64,000 bases of DNA, from contig CAVURW010000038.1 in the NCBI GenBank assembly GCA_963743595.1, forward strand, positions 16,556 through 80,555, given 5' to 3'. The notes below the pieces were generated by a model, which worked only from the letters and a program-made list of their open reading frames with translations, did no database searches and was not told the DNA's origin. This DNA comes from CAVURW01 sp963743595 (GTDB taxonomy: Bacteria; Verrucomicrobiota; Verrucomicrobiia; Methylacidiphilales; UBA1321). The position numbers were made by a program, and so were the translations under genes. Shown piece after piece: positions 1 to 8,070 of this stretch. Numbering within the stretch: position 1 is the stretch's first letter; the number at the start of each line of letters is the position of its first letter.

Positions 1-248
1 AGATTTTATTAAAAGCGACGAAAGTCGATGGCGTGTATGATTCCGATCCCAAGAAGAATCCGGCGGCCAAGCGGTTCGAAACGGTCTCCTATGAGCAGGC
101 GCTGATCAGCCGTTTGCAAGTCATGGATCAGACCGCATTTGCGCTTTGCATGGAGAATGGCGTGCCCATCGTCGTTTTCGACATGTTCAAGCCCGGCAAC
201 CTGAAAGCCGTCGTCACGGGCCAGAAAATCGGCACGCTCGTCTCCTAA
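1..248 (+). CDS. pyrH: UMP kinase, C-terminal part (5' end outside window)
   Basis: UMP kinase phosphorylates UMP to UDP in pyrimidine nucleotide synthesis in the cytoplasm. Only the last 81 or so residues are visible; the open frame runs in from the window edge (codons in frame from base 3). The stretch ATKVDGVYDSDPKKNP is the typical UMP kinase nucleotide-binding segment, followed by the family's usual C-terminal MDxTAFALCMENGVPIVVF strand and a GT(L/V)V-type end. The downstream neighbour truA begins 18 bases after the stop on the same strand. Identification is by family resemblance of a short but very conserved C-terminus. Confidence 0.9.
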   Translation, partial: ILLKATKVDGVYDSDPKKNPAAKRFETVSYEQALISRLQVMDQTAFALCMENGVPIVVFDMFKPGNLKAVVTGQKIGTLVS

Positions 249-265
249 TTTTTGCGTCTGCGCGC

Positions 266-1135
266 ATGGGTAAAATCTCCGGCAAAAACCGACCCCATCG
301 CTACAATCCCACTCTTCAGGGGCACCGCCTGACGGTCAGCTACGTCGGTACCGAGTTCTTCGGATGGCAACGCCAACCGCGCAAGCGCACGGTGCAGGAA
401 TGCCTGGAGCTGGCCGTGGCGAAGCTCTGGGGCGAATCGATTGATCTCCAGGGTTCTGGTCGAACCGATACGGGCGTGCATGCGTTTGGCCAGGTCGTTT
501 CGTTTAACGCCAAACGGTTGCATTCGGCGGAAACGGTAATTCGTGCGTTAAATGCCAATTTGCCAAACGAGGTGCGGGTGATGAAATGTCGCTTGGTCCA
601 TCCTTCCTTTCACGCGCGATTCCAAGCCATGGGAAAGACCTACCACTACCTCATTCTGAACGCGAAAATCCAAGATCCCTTCACGCTCCACACGCACTGG
701 CATGTGCCGCGCCCGCTCGATCTCAACGCCATGCGCCGCTGCGCCGCGTTGCTCGTGGGCCATATCGATTTCGCGTCGTTCACCAGCAATCCCGGTTATG
801 AACGCGAGACGACGTTTCGTACCATGCGCCGGGTCAGCATTTCACGCGACGGCGACGTGCTCCGGTTCTCGTTCACCGCGGATGGTTTTCTCTATCGCAT
901 GGTTCGCAACCTCGTGGGCGGATTAGCTAAAGTGGGAATCGGTCGAATGACCGTGGAGGAATTTCGGCAGGTCTTGCTCGCTTGTAAGCGGACCAATGCA
1001 CCGGCCACCGCACCCGCTCACGGGCTCTATCTGATGAAGGTTTTTTATCCCACCAAACTGCCGATTGCCACACCGGTGATTCCGGGTACGGAACCGATTA
1101 TTGAGCCGAGCGTTGAAGGGGAATATCTGGAGTAA
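266..1135 (+). CDS. truA: tRNA pseudouridine(38-40) synthase TruA
   Basis: TruA converts uridines 38-40 of the tRNA anticodon stem-loop to pseudouridine. The 289-residue protein has the usual family length. The catalytic aspartate lies in GRTDTGVHAFGQVVSF, and the C-terminal half has the DGFLYRMVRNLVGGL block of the family. I place the start at the ATG at 266; the frame stays open further upstream into pyrH, but that extension is basic and unlike TruA, and the homologous part begins only with LTVSYVGTEFFGWQRQ. trmL follows after 5 bases, so the two tRNA-modification genes are probably cotranscribed. Confidence 0.95.
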   Translation: MGKISGKNRPHRYNPTLQGHRLTVSYVGTEFFGWQRQPRKRTVQECLELAVAKLWGESIDLQGSGRTDTGVHAFGQVVSFNAKRLHSAETVIRALNANLPNEVRVMKCRLVHPSFHARFQAMGKTYHYLILNAKIQDPFTLHTHWHVPRPLDLNAMRRCAALLVGHIDFASFTSNPGYERETTFRTMRRVSISRDGDVLRFSFTADGFLYRMVRNLVGGLAKVGIGRMTVEEFRQVLLACKRTNAPATAPAHGLYLMKVFYPTKLPIATPVIPGTEPIIEPSVEGEYLE

Positions 1136-1140
1136 ACTCG

Positions 1141-1608
1141 ATGACCACGCTTCCGTTCCACATCGTACTTCACGAACCAGAAATCCCACCGAACACCGGC
1201 ACAATCGCGCGGCTCTGCGCGGCTACGGAGAGTCATCTCCATCTGATCGAGCCCTTGGGATTTCGGCTCGACGATAAAACATTGAAGCGTGCGGGCATGG
1301 ATTATTGGGAGCACGTCACGTGGCGTAATTGGCCGAATTGGCGAGCATTCGCCGATGCGCCCGAGACCGATTTAGTGCGCACTTTTTTTCTCACCACGAA
1401 AAGCGAGCGCCCCTACACCAGCATCGCGTTTCAACCGGGGGATCGACTCGTTTTTGGTCGCGAGACCAAGGGATTGCCCGAGCCTCTGCTGACACAGCAC
1501 GAGCCAAATTGCCTGACGATTCCGATCAAGAACCCGCACGTGCGCAGCTTGAATTTAGCAACCGCCGTCGCGATTGTTCTTTTCGAAGCGATACGCCAGA
1601 TGCGATAG
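1141..1608 (+). CDS. trmL: tRNA (cytidine(34)-2'-O)-methyltransferase, SPOUT family
   Basis: TrmL-type enzymes 2'-O-methylate the wobble nucleotide 34 of certain leucine tRNAs using SAM. The 155 residues match the single-domain SPOUT length. Motifs seen are NTGTIARLCAAT near the N-terminus, FGRETKGLP in the middle, and RSLNLATAVAIVLFEA at the C-terminus, which together form the trefoil-knot SAM site. A GGAG about 10 bases before the ATG may serve as a weak ribosome-binding site. It lies directly behind truA; its 3' end faces the 3' end of the PknG operon with about 40 bases between. Confidence 0.92.
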   Translation: MTTLPFHIVLHEPEIPPNTGTIARLCAATESHLHLIEPLGFRLDDKTLKRAGMDYWEHVTWRNWPNWRAFADAPETDLVRTFFLTTKSERPYTSIAFQPGDRLVFGRETKGLPEPLLTQHEPNCLTIPIKNPHVRSLNLATAVAIVLFEAIRQMR

Positions 1609-1647
1609 GGTCCTACGTCGCGCAGAGCCCTGTTCAAACTGGAACCG

Positions 1648-3135
1648 CTAAGCCCGGTACTCTTTCATGCGAGGCCATAATCCGGCGAAAGTCGACGCCA
1701 CGATGAGCACGGCAAGAACCTCGTCGATGGCCGCCATGTTTGCGGTAGCATTGGTTCCGGAATCGCGATTTGCTTCAAATTGATCGGTATTAATCTTAAT
1801 CGTATTTTGAAGGCTCGCATCGAATTGAGCGAACGCATAGTCGGAGCCGCCCACGTTTTGATCTAGGCAGAGGGCCACAGCTTGCGGGTGTTGGAAGGTA
1901 CGTTCCAGGCTGCGAATTTGTGTATCCAGGTCCATGTAGCTTCCCCACTTGACTAGAGTGTCTAACGCCGCTTCCCGTTCACCCGTATAGGTGATGTTGG
2001 CGAGCTCGTCGGCGAGGCGTCCGGCGAATCCCGAGACGTGTGTGGTTTTGTCGTCGGTGCGAAAGGTGGTGGCCAAGTCTTCATAAGTCGTATTGGCGGG
2101 TAGGAACGCAATGGCCGTAGACCTTTCAATAAACATGCCTGCAGCGGTGGAGCGTTCGCTCGGATCCGGGTCGTAGAGCCACCGACTCTCCGCAGCATTG
2201 GCGTCCATGGCCTCAGATCGCGCTTTAAGCAAGGCGTGGATTGAGTCAAACGCATCCTTCGCTGCACCTTTTAGAGACCCGGATGAATTGTGTAGCGCCT
2301 CGCACGTCGAAACGAGCAAGACCGCCGCTAGACATGTGGCGACAACAAGTCCGGGATTGAAGGCGCGATGCGTTTTATCGTAGAGCCACAGCTGAGCCTG
2401 AACCAGCACCGCGCAAAGACCGATACCCGCGAGCATCACGATCACAAATGTAACGGTGGAATAGGTCCGAGACGACTCGTAAGCGGCCTTGAGTTTATCG
2501 TCGTTGATACTATCGAGATTTTCGGCCTGAAACAGGAGGGTGTCTTGCATAATCGTGGCCGCAGCTCGCTCTTTGACCAGAGCTTCGGCTTCGAGGTGAT
2601 GCTGGTGCAAGGTCTTTGCCTCGGCCATTAAGGCCTGGTAATTGCTAAAATTCTGAACCATGACCGTGATCGATTTTTCTTCGCCGTCATAGGTGATGTT
2701 TTTGGCAGCGACGACGAGCTGTTCAGATATTACACTCGCATCTTTACTCATCTGTAGGTTCGAAGCGGCGATGGACACATCACTGGTGTCCAGAAACTGT
2801 GTCAACCAAGCCCCGTCCAAGTCGGACATATTTGCGCGAATTTGTTGCGCGGCAATGACGGAGGGGGCTGAGTCGACGCAGACGGTTTTTAGCTCGGTTT
2901 GAGCGTCGTTTATTGCGAAAACCGAGGCAAGCGTGAGGAAAACAGCGAACAACGAAATACCTCCGAACCAGGCCCACAGGACACGGGGAGTTTGGTATTT
3001 CCGCTGATACCAGTTGTCGACGAATTTCTGGTCCAAGATCAGGAGCGAGCTGATCGGAGCCGCTTTGGCTACTTGCGGGGTAACGGCAGGCCGCTCGATG
3101 GGGCTGGTCACTGGGGCTTGATTCACGGGGCTCAT
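1648..3135 (-). CDS. four-TM membrane protein with two external helical domains, GlnX-like
   Basis: This 495-residue protein is the last gene of the kinase operon; its ATG overlaps the stop of the vWA gene by four bases (ATGA). Hydrophobic segments lie at about 51-74, 227-249, 260-280 and 471-488. Between TM1-TM2 and TM3-TM4 are about 150- and 190-residue polar, helix-rich regions that would lie outside the cytoplasm. That is the topology I recall for GlnX, the membrane partner of PknG in mycobacteria and corynebacteria. I see no catalytic motif. A role in passing an external signal to the kinase is inferred from gene order and topology only; sequence homology to GlnX was not tested. Confidence 0.6.
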   Translation of the reverse strand: MSPVNQAPVTSPIERPAVTPQVAKAAPISSLLILDQKFVDNWYQRKYQTPRVLWAWFGGISLFAVFLTLASVFAINDAQTELKTVCVDSAPSVIAAQQIRANMSDLDGAWLTQFLDTSDVSIAASNLQMSKDASVISEQLVVAAKNITYDGEEKSITVMVQNFSNYQALMAEAKTLHQHHLEAEALVKERAAATIMQDTLLFQAENLDSINDDKLKAAYESSRTYSTVTFVIVMLAGIGLCAVLVQAQLWLYDKTHRAFNPGLVVATCLAAVLLVSTCEALHNSSGSLKGAAKDAFDSIHALLKARSEAMDANAAESRWLYDPDPSERSTAAGMFIERSTAIAFLPANTTYEDLATTFRTDDKTTHVSGFAGRLADELANITYTGEREAALDTLVKWGSYMDLDTQIRSLERTFQHPQAVALCLDQNVGGSDYAFAQFDASLQNTIKINTDQFEANRDSGTNATANMAAIDEVLAVLIVASTFAGLWPRMKEYRA

Positions 3136-4436
3136 GATTTTGAAATGCGCCGGGTGGTTTTGGTGGAGCGGGTATCGAGAGCCATGGCATCGGCATCATC
3201 CACGCCGCGCCGAAGACGAATGGTCCCGGTGTCTTCATCCACAACATCCACAACTTTCCGGAGCAGTTTGGTGGTCGATTCATTTCCGGTCGATGCGGCC
3301 AACTGCACGGCGCGCCCCAGCTTGCGTGTGGCCGCTTCATCATTGCCGAGCCGACGCGCTTCCAGCCCTTCCTTAATGGTCTGAGCCAACTCGCTCTGCC
3401 CGGTGTAGTGGGCGACCTCGGGATTGATAATCGCGGAGCGCGTATCGTCATCGGTCCAGTTGGCCAGGATCTGGCTCTCGGTGACCTTCGTTTCGGTTAC
3501 GCCATTGGAAATCACAATGCTCACCTTGCCCGCAAGCATGCGTTGTCCCACGGCACCCGGCTTCACGCGAATCTGGAGGTGGTAATCCCGCTCTTCATTG
3601 GAGCTCCAGGCGCCGAGCGGGTAATCACGAATTTGTGTGGGCGATTGCGGGTTCGGGATCGCCTGGTTCGTGAGTTCCACGATGGCAGGCGAGACCTGAC
3701 GACAGAACTCAATCTTCGCGCCCATCGGCGTCCAGAGCCGGAGTCGCGCCTCAGAAATGGTACGGGTCATGGCATGCTCCAGAATACCCCGAAAATCCTC
3801 CGCAATATCGTGCGGTTTCGGAATGATATCGACGGTGCCGAGCAAGCGGGTTGAGATCGCACGGAGTTGTTCGACGTGCCAATCAACGCCGACTCCACGC
3901 GCATCGCATTGGAAGCGTCCGGCACACGAGGCGAGCACTTCATTGAGCCGGAAGTTATCGTTCTCGTCGTTGATTCCGTCGGTTAAGAGCAGGGCTTGGC
4001 GGATGAACCGACTATCGGCGGGAAATTGGTCACGAGCAGCCGCCAGCCACTTGGAGATGTGGGTGCTGCCCCCGGCTGTGAGCCGAGTCACGGCTGCTTC
4101 GGCTTTCAATTTGTGCTCGACGGTGGCCTGGCAGAGCGGCGTGACGATCTCCACTTCATCCCAACCAGCAATCACGAAGAAATAGCAATCGTTCCGAATG
4201 AGTTCCAGGGCGGCGCGCACACCATTCTTAGCCTGTTCCAAGCGTTTACCGCCATCTTCACCCATCGATCCGGAACAATCGATAAGCAGGCCGACAACAA
4301 TCGGCGCGTTGGAGCTTGTTTCGACCAGGGATTCCGCATCGCGGGACGCAGTAACGGTGACGACCGCGTGGACCGTCTCGGAACCTTGAGGCAGGTAGGT
4401 GTTTTGGAAGACTTGTGCTTGGAATGACGTGCTCAT
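3132..4436 (-). CDS. vWA-domain protein of the kinase operon
   Basis: A 434-residue soluble protein with a von Willebrand factor A domain at about residues 46-210. The metal-ion-dependent adhesion site is complete: DCSGS at 53-57, threonine 125 in AGGSTH, and aspartate 153 in LLTDGIND. The part after residue 220 is a beta-rich region followed by a helical region (SELAQTIKEGLEARRLGND) and a charged tail. There is no signal peptide, so it probably acts in the cytoplasm as a scaffold or phosphorylation target. It begins 9 bases after the PP2C gene and overlaps the GlnX-like gene. vWA proteins encoded beside Ser/Thr kinases and PP2C phosphatases are a recurring theme; the partner here is unknown. 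Confidence 0.85.
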   Translation of the reverse strand: MSTSFQAQVFQNTYLPQGSETVHAVVTVTASRDAESLVETSSNAPIVVGLLIDCSGSMGEDGGKRLEQAKNGVRAALELIRNDCYFFVIAGWDEVEIVTPLCQATVEHKLKAEAAVTRLTAGGSTHISKWLAAARDQFPADSRFIRQALLLTDGINDENDNFRLNEVLASCAGRFQCDARGVGVDWHVEQLRAISTRLLGTVDIIPKPHDIAEDFRGILEHAMTRTISEARLRLWTPMGAKIEFCRQVSPAIVELTNQAIPNPQSPTQIRDYPLGAWSSNEERDYHLQIRVKPGAVGQRMLAGKVSIVISNGVTETKVTESQILANWTDDDTRSAIINPEVAHYTGQSELAQTIKEGLEARRLGNDEAATRKLGRAVQLAASTGNESTTKLLRKVVDVVDEDTGTIRLRRGVDDADAMALDTRSTKTTRRISKS

Positions 4437-4445
4437 GTTTGATTT

Positions 4446-5438
4446 CTATTTTTCGATTCGGACTAAAAGCGCAGTGAGATTATCGCGGCCCCCGCGGAGG
4501 CGTGCGCGCTCGATTAGGCCACGGCAAATGGTGGCCGCATCTGCGGTATCGCGAGCTTCCTCCGCCACCCAAGAACCGATCTCATGCGGCTCAGGGGCAT
4601 ACCCCCACAGCCCATCACTGCAAAGCAGGAGCCAGCCAGGGCCGGTCAGCGTTATTTTCAAAAGAGAGGGCTCGTCGCCAGAATCAGGGCTCTCCAGCGC
4701 CGGCGGACCGCCAAGCGAACGCGTTACCGCATGCGCCCCCTTGCGCTTGCGAGCCTCTTCGTAGGTGAGTTTGCCCGATTCCACCACCTCATTCAGCCAG
4801 GAATGATCTTTTGTGAGGAGTCGATTTTCCGCTCCAAACCAATACGCACGGCAATCACCGAGCCACGCGAGAAGGACGTCGGAATCGCGAATGCACGCCG
4901 CGATGGCCGTAGAGGCGGGGGCATCGTCGCCATCTAATTCTGGAGTGGCTAACGCGCTTACCGATTTTTGCGCAAGCGCGAAGGCTTGAAACATCACCGG
5001 TTGCACTTCGAAGGTGGGCAGCACACGGGCGGAGGCGAGCAAGGTCTCACAAATGAGCGGTGCCGCCAGCGACGACGCATTGCCAGCATCCCGCGATTGA
5101 GCCACGCCATCGCACACCACAGCGACACGGACCGCGCCTGCCTCGCCCAAAGCCATAAAATCTTCATTGCGCACCCGTTTCAGACCGAGATCGCAAACGC
5201 CACCGAGATTCGCGGAAACGGAAAGTTCCCAGTGCGCGTGTTCGTCCGGCGTGGTCGATTCCAAGCCACACTTTGTGCAGAATCCTGAGGCGTCGATAGC
5301 GCTGGCGGGCGCACCGCAGCCCTTGCAACCGGGAGCGGCTGCAGTGGGTGCAGCGTTACTAAAGGACGCGCCACATTCTTCGCAGAATCGGGCATCTTTT
5401 ATGAGGGTGGTGGCTCCACAGCTAGTGCAATTCATCAT
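4446..5438 (-). CDS. PP2C-type serine/threonine phosphatase with N-terminal zinc ribbons
   Basis: A 330-residue phosphatase that would reverse kinase phosphorylation. Residues 1-60 hold four CxxC pairs (4-7, 19-22, 38-41, 54-57), so two zinc ribbons. The PP2C domain starts near residue 72. It shows RNEDF (90-94), VCDGV (the usual DG metal site), GDCRAYW, LCSDGLWGY and GGRDNLTALLV, so the metal-binding aspartates are kept. The usual DGMGG is DGVAQ here, a mild departure. It sits 3 bases behind the kinase gene, and the kinase has similar zinc ribbons, so the pair may dock on the same partner. It starts with two adjacent ATG codons. Confidence 0.92.
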   Translation of the reverse strand: MMNCTSCGATTLIKDARFCEECGASFSNAAPTAAAPGCKGCGAPASAIDASGFCTKCGLESTTPDEHAHWELSVSANLGGVCDLGLKRVRNEDFMALGEAGAVRVAVVCDGVAQSRDAGNASSLAAPLICETLLASARVLPTFEVQPVMFQAFALAQKSVSALATPELDGDDAPASTAIAACIRDSDVLLAWLGDCRAYWFGAENRLLTKDHSWLNEVVESGKLTYEEARKRKGAHAVTRSLGGPPALESPDSGDEPSLLKITLTGPGWLLLCSDGLWGYAPEPHEIGSWVAEEARDTADAATICRGLIERARLRGGRDNLTALLVRIEK

Positions 5439-5441
5439 GGG

Positions 5442-7706
5442 TTACATCCAAGTAAAGGGGCGGACATCATTGGCCAGGTCGATCAAGTAATTTCGTTCAC
5501 GATCATTTTTTGTCAGGCGCGCCAGACTGCGCAGGGTGTCTTCCAGCGACGATTTAATCTCGGTCTCCACCATTGGGCGTCCAAACAACCGCAAATTCGA
5601 AAATGTGTGGGGGCGCGAGGCGAGGTCGGAGGTGATACTTAAGGCGCGGTTTAGGACCTCAGCAACCAGACGATGGCGTTCCTGGCCATCCAATCCGAGC
5701 GCTTCGATCGCCTGCGCAGCACGAGCGATTTGATCCTGAGTTGTGGAGCGCATCCAGATGCGGGCCAGCGCGATCTGAGCGCGCACAAAGTACTGTGAGC
5801 TGGTGGGCACGCGGCTGTAGGCCTCTGCGGCGAGATCGAGTTGTTTTAAGTTCGCGTAACACCGGGCCAAACCGAAAATCGCGCTGATAAAAGAGGGGTC
5901 CGTTTTGGCCACCAAGTTATAGAGGACAGCCGCGCGGCTATAATCGCCCATACCCTCCAGCGAGAATGCGAGTGCCACGCGCGGGGCCAATTCGCCCGGC
6001 ACGCTATTATAGACCTGCTCAAATTCCACCACGGCATTGTCGGGCATCCCGCGCGAAAGAAAACTCAAGCCGCGAAGCCAGTGCGTTTGCCAATCTTCGC
6101 CATTAATCTCCGTCCATTCATGGAGCGCATCGAGAGCTTGGCGGGGCAGATTTCCCTCAATGTACGAGCGAATGAGACGCAATCGCGCATCCACGCTTTC
6201 GGGGAAAAGTCGAATGGCCTCCGTGTAGATGCGAATAGGATCATACGCACCCGAATTCATTACAAGAAACGATGCTGCCGGGTCTGTGGGATCCAGCTTC
6301 AGCGGAGGAAGCATCCGAGGCGTTTCCAAGGGCGCAGGAGCCCCCACGTCTGAAAAACCGAGCGGATCTCCGCCGAAAAGAGAACTCTCCGCAGGCCGCG
6401 CGACGCCCGTTTCGACCGCGACAATCTCGCGCAAGATCCCGGCAAGTTGCTCCGCCATTTCATCCGCGCTTTGGAAGCGTAGAACCGGGTTTTCATGCGT
6501 GCACTTCAGCAGGAAGCGGTAGAGAGAATCGTATTGCGTGAAGAGTGGTTGCTCACCGGGCGGAGGCAGCGTAAACCGATAACGACTCTGAAAGCTTTTA
6601 AAGTCGGTGATGAGGACCGCAAGCGTTCGCGCCACGGTAAAAAGATCCGAAGCAATGGAGGGATGCTCACCGCCTTCCGGTGCGCTGTAACCTTTGGTTC
6701 CGTAGACTTCGCCACCGGGATCGTCTTCACGGCGAACGGCACCGAGATCGATTAGTTTAACGTCGTCGCCCTCCAGCATCACGTTTTCGGGTTTGAAATC
6801 GCAATAAATGAGCGGGGGCTCCTGGCGATGCAGGTAGGCAAACGCGGCGAGAATGCGGTGGATGTAGGCGATCGCTTCCGTGACGGGCAAGGGGCCGCGT
6901 TCTTTACGAATTTCCTTCAGCGATTTCCCACGGACAAACTCCATGACGATGTAGCCCTCGGACTCGCGCTCCACAAAGGTGTAGACGCTCACGATATTCG
7001 GGTGCTTTACGGCGGCGAGGAATTGACGCTCGGCGACGGCGACTGCGGCGCTGGAGGTGTCCTTCGCATTGAGCAGACCTTTTAGCACCACCCAGCGGGA
7101 GAGTGCTTTGTCCTTGGCCAGGTAGATCCAGCCGAGCCCGCCAAAAGTCATTGCGCCCAGCACTTCATACTGAGCGGCCACGACATCACCTGCTTGCAGT
7201 GTGGGAAGGAACGAATAGGCCTTACCGCACTGGGGGCAGAAGCCCTTTTCGCGCGTGAGCTTTTGTTCGCACTGCGGGCAATAGCGCTTTGCCTCCGGGA
7301 CGGAGGGATTTGCCATGATGACGGTGGTGGGATCCAGCGTGGGGAGTTCCGGAATTTGAACAAGGCCGAGCCCGAGCTGACGTCGGGACGAGGTGCGCCC
7401 GGAACCGCGCGTGCCTCGTGTTCCGGAGCGGCTGCTGCCTCGCGAGGTGCCGGAGGTGGACGTGGACGTAGAGGTGCGTGACGCCACTGACCCTGGGCCC
7501 GTGACGGCGGTTCCGCGCATGGTGCTGCTGAGGGAGGTGCCACGCGGAATGGTGCTCGTCGCGGGATTAGAAGAAATAACAGGGTGGGCTGGAGCGGGGG
7601 AGAGGGCCGATTCCATGCCGCAGCTGAGGCAAAAGCCGTCCTCAACGGTGCCGCCGCAGCCGGGTTGTGTACAGGTGGAGCGCGAGGTCATAAGGAGGGG
7701 ATTCAC
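5442..7706 (-). CDS. pknG: PknG-type serine/threonine kinase (zinc ribbon - kinase - TPR)
   Basis: First gene of the operon. Order of parts: a CxxxxC...CxxC zinc ribbon (12-29), a Ser/Thr/Gly/Arg-rich linker (40-110), LGLGLVQIPELPTLDP, a rubredoxin-like CPQC...CPQC (143-160), the kinase domain (about 175-400) and a TPR region (about 480-640) with a C-terminal domain ending in RSLARL...YLIDLANDVRP. The kinase has GGLGWIYLA, VVLKG, YCDFKPENVML and IDLGAV, so like PknG it is a non-RD kinase with DLG for DFG. Length (about 750) and block order match mycobacterial PknG. In actinobacteria PknG controls glutamate metabolism; the target here is unknown. The reading starts at GTG 7706, but a promoter just upstream makes the ATG at 7691 (749 residues) the likelier start. 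Confidence 0.9.
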   Translation of the reverse strand: MNPLLMTSRSTCTQPGCGGTVEDGFCLSCGMESALSPAPAHPVISSNPATSTIPRGTSLSSTMRGTAVTGPGSVASRTSTSTSTSGTSRGSSRSGTRGTRGSGRTSSRRQLGLGLVQIPELPTLDPTTVIMANPSVPEAKRYCPQCEQKLTREKGFCPQCGKAYSFLPTLQAGDVVAAQYEVLGAMTFGGLGWIYLAKDKALSRWVVLKGLLNAKDTSSAAVAVAERQFLAAVKHPNIVSVYTFVERESEGYIVMEFVRGKSLKEIRKERGPLPVTEAIAYIHRILAAFAYLHRQEPPLIYCDFKPENVMLEGDDVKLIDLGAVRREDDPGGEVYGTKGYSAPEGGEHPSIASDLFTVARTLAVLITDFKSFQSRYRFTLPPPGEQPLFTQYDSLYRFLLKCTHENPVLRFQSADEMAEQLAGILREIVAVETGVARPAESSLFGGDPLGFSDVGAPAPLETPRMLPPLKLDPTDPAASFLVMNSGAYDPIRIYTEAIRLFPESVDARLRLIRSYIEGNLPRQALDALHEWTEINGEDWQTHWLRGLSFLSRGMPDNAVVEFEQVYNSVPGELAPRVALAFSLEGMGDYSRAAVLYNLVAKTDPSFISAIFGLARCYANLKQLDLAAEAYSRVPTSSQYFVRAQIALARIWMRSTTQDQIARAAQAIEALGLDGQERHRLVAEVLNRALSITSDLASRPHTFSNLRLFGRPMVETEIKSSLEDTLRSLARLTKNDRERNYLIDLANDVRPFTWM

Positions 7707-7709
7707 TAG

Positions 7710-7738
7710 AGCTTAGACAGGCTCGCGCCGACTTCCAA
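7710..7738 (-). promoter_or_regulatory. probable promoter of the pknG operon
   Basis: On the minus strand TTGGAA (7738-7733) and TAAGCT (7715-7710) are spaced by 17 bases. Transcription would begin near 7703, downstream of the GTG at 7706 and about 12 bases before the ATG at 7691. This favours the ATG start and a very short leader. The divergent small-gene promoter lies about 30 bases away, so both may share regulation. Confidence 0.45.
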
Positions 7739-7766
7739 GGGAGATCGGTGATCATGCGTCTATCGC

Positions 7767-7794
7767 TTGACAGGCCCTGTGCATCTGCTATGCT
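7767..7794 (+). promoter_or_regulatory. near-consensus sigma-70 promoter of the small gene
   Basis: A perfect TTGACA -35 box (7767-7772), a 16-base spacer and TATGCT as -10 (7789-7794). Transcription would start near 7801, about 5 bases before the ATG at 7806, so the mRNA would be almost leaderless. This is among the best promoter matches in the window. Confidence 0.6.
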
Positions 7795-7805
7795 TCGCGG
7801 TTCTT

Positions 7806-7952
7806 ATGGGAGCATATCCAGGACGTCGGCAAGTGCGTGACCGCGTAAAGCGCGCCGCTAAAAATGATCGTATCATCGCCCAGCGCGCTGCAGAAAGAGC
7901 AGTCGCCAGCGAAAGCAAGCCCGCGGTCGTTGAGAGCGCTAAGTCAGAGTAG
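7806..7952 (+). CDS. small basic protein, 48 residues, unknown function
   Basis: An ATG frame directly behind a near-consensus promoter and followed by a hairpin. The N-terminal two thirds are strongly basic (MGAYPGRRQVRDRVKRAAKN and on to RIIAQRAAERA), likely helical, and the tail is mixed and acidic (ESAKSE). There is no signal peptide or TM segment. Such composition would suit an RNA- or ribosome-binding peptide, but I do not recognise the family. The frame could be extended to a TTG at 7767, but that codon is the -35 box itself. Support is position and promoter, not homology; the unit could also be a small RNA with a fortuitous frame. Confidence 0.45.
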   Translation: MGAYPGRRQVRDRVKRAAKNDRIIAQRAAERAVASESKPAVVESAKSE

Positions 7953-7972
7953 TCAGCTCAATCGGTTTAGTC

Positions 7973-7993
7973 GCTCTTGAAATCGTCAAGAGC
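7973..7993 (+). terminator. hairpin behind the small gene, weak terminator
   Basis: GCTCTTGA and TCAAGAGC form a perfect 8-bp stem with a 5-base loop, 20 bases after the small gene's stop. The following bases (TCGTTTG) are only partly T-rich, so termination may be weak or the hairpin may serve as RNA protection. Confidence 0.4.
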
Positions 7994-8070
7994 TCGTTTG
8001 GCGTGTTGATCTCGCAAGCTGAATAGAGGCTTTTCGTTCACGCTAGGTTCGCTAACGTCGCATCGCCAGG

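Noticed and set aside
3132..4436. Magnesium chelatase or MoxR-associated vWA protein
   Set aside because: No AAA+ (MoxR/BchI-like) ATPase is adjacent; the neighbours are a kinase and a phosphatase.
7767..7805. N-terminal extension of the small basic protein from a TTG start
   Set aside because: The TTG is part of the -35 box of the promoter, so this stretch cannot be in the transcript.
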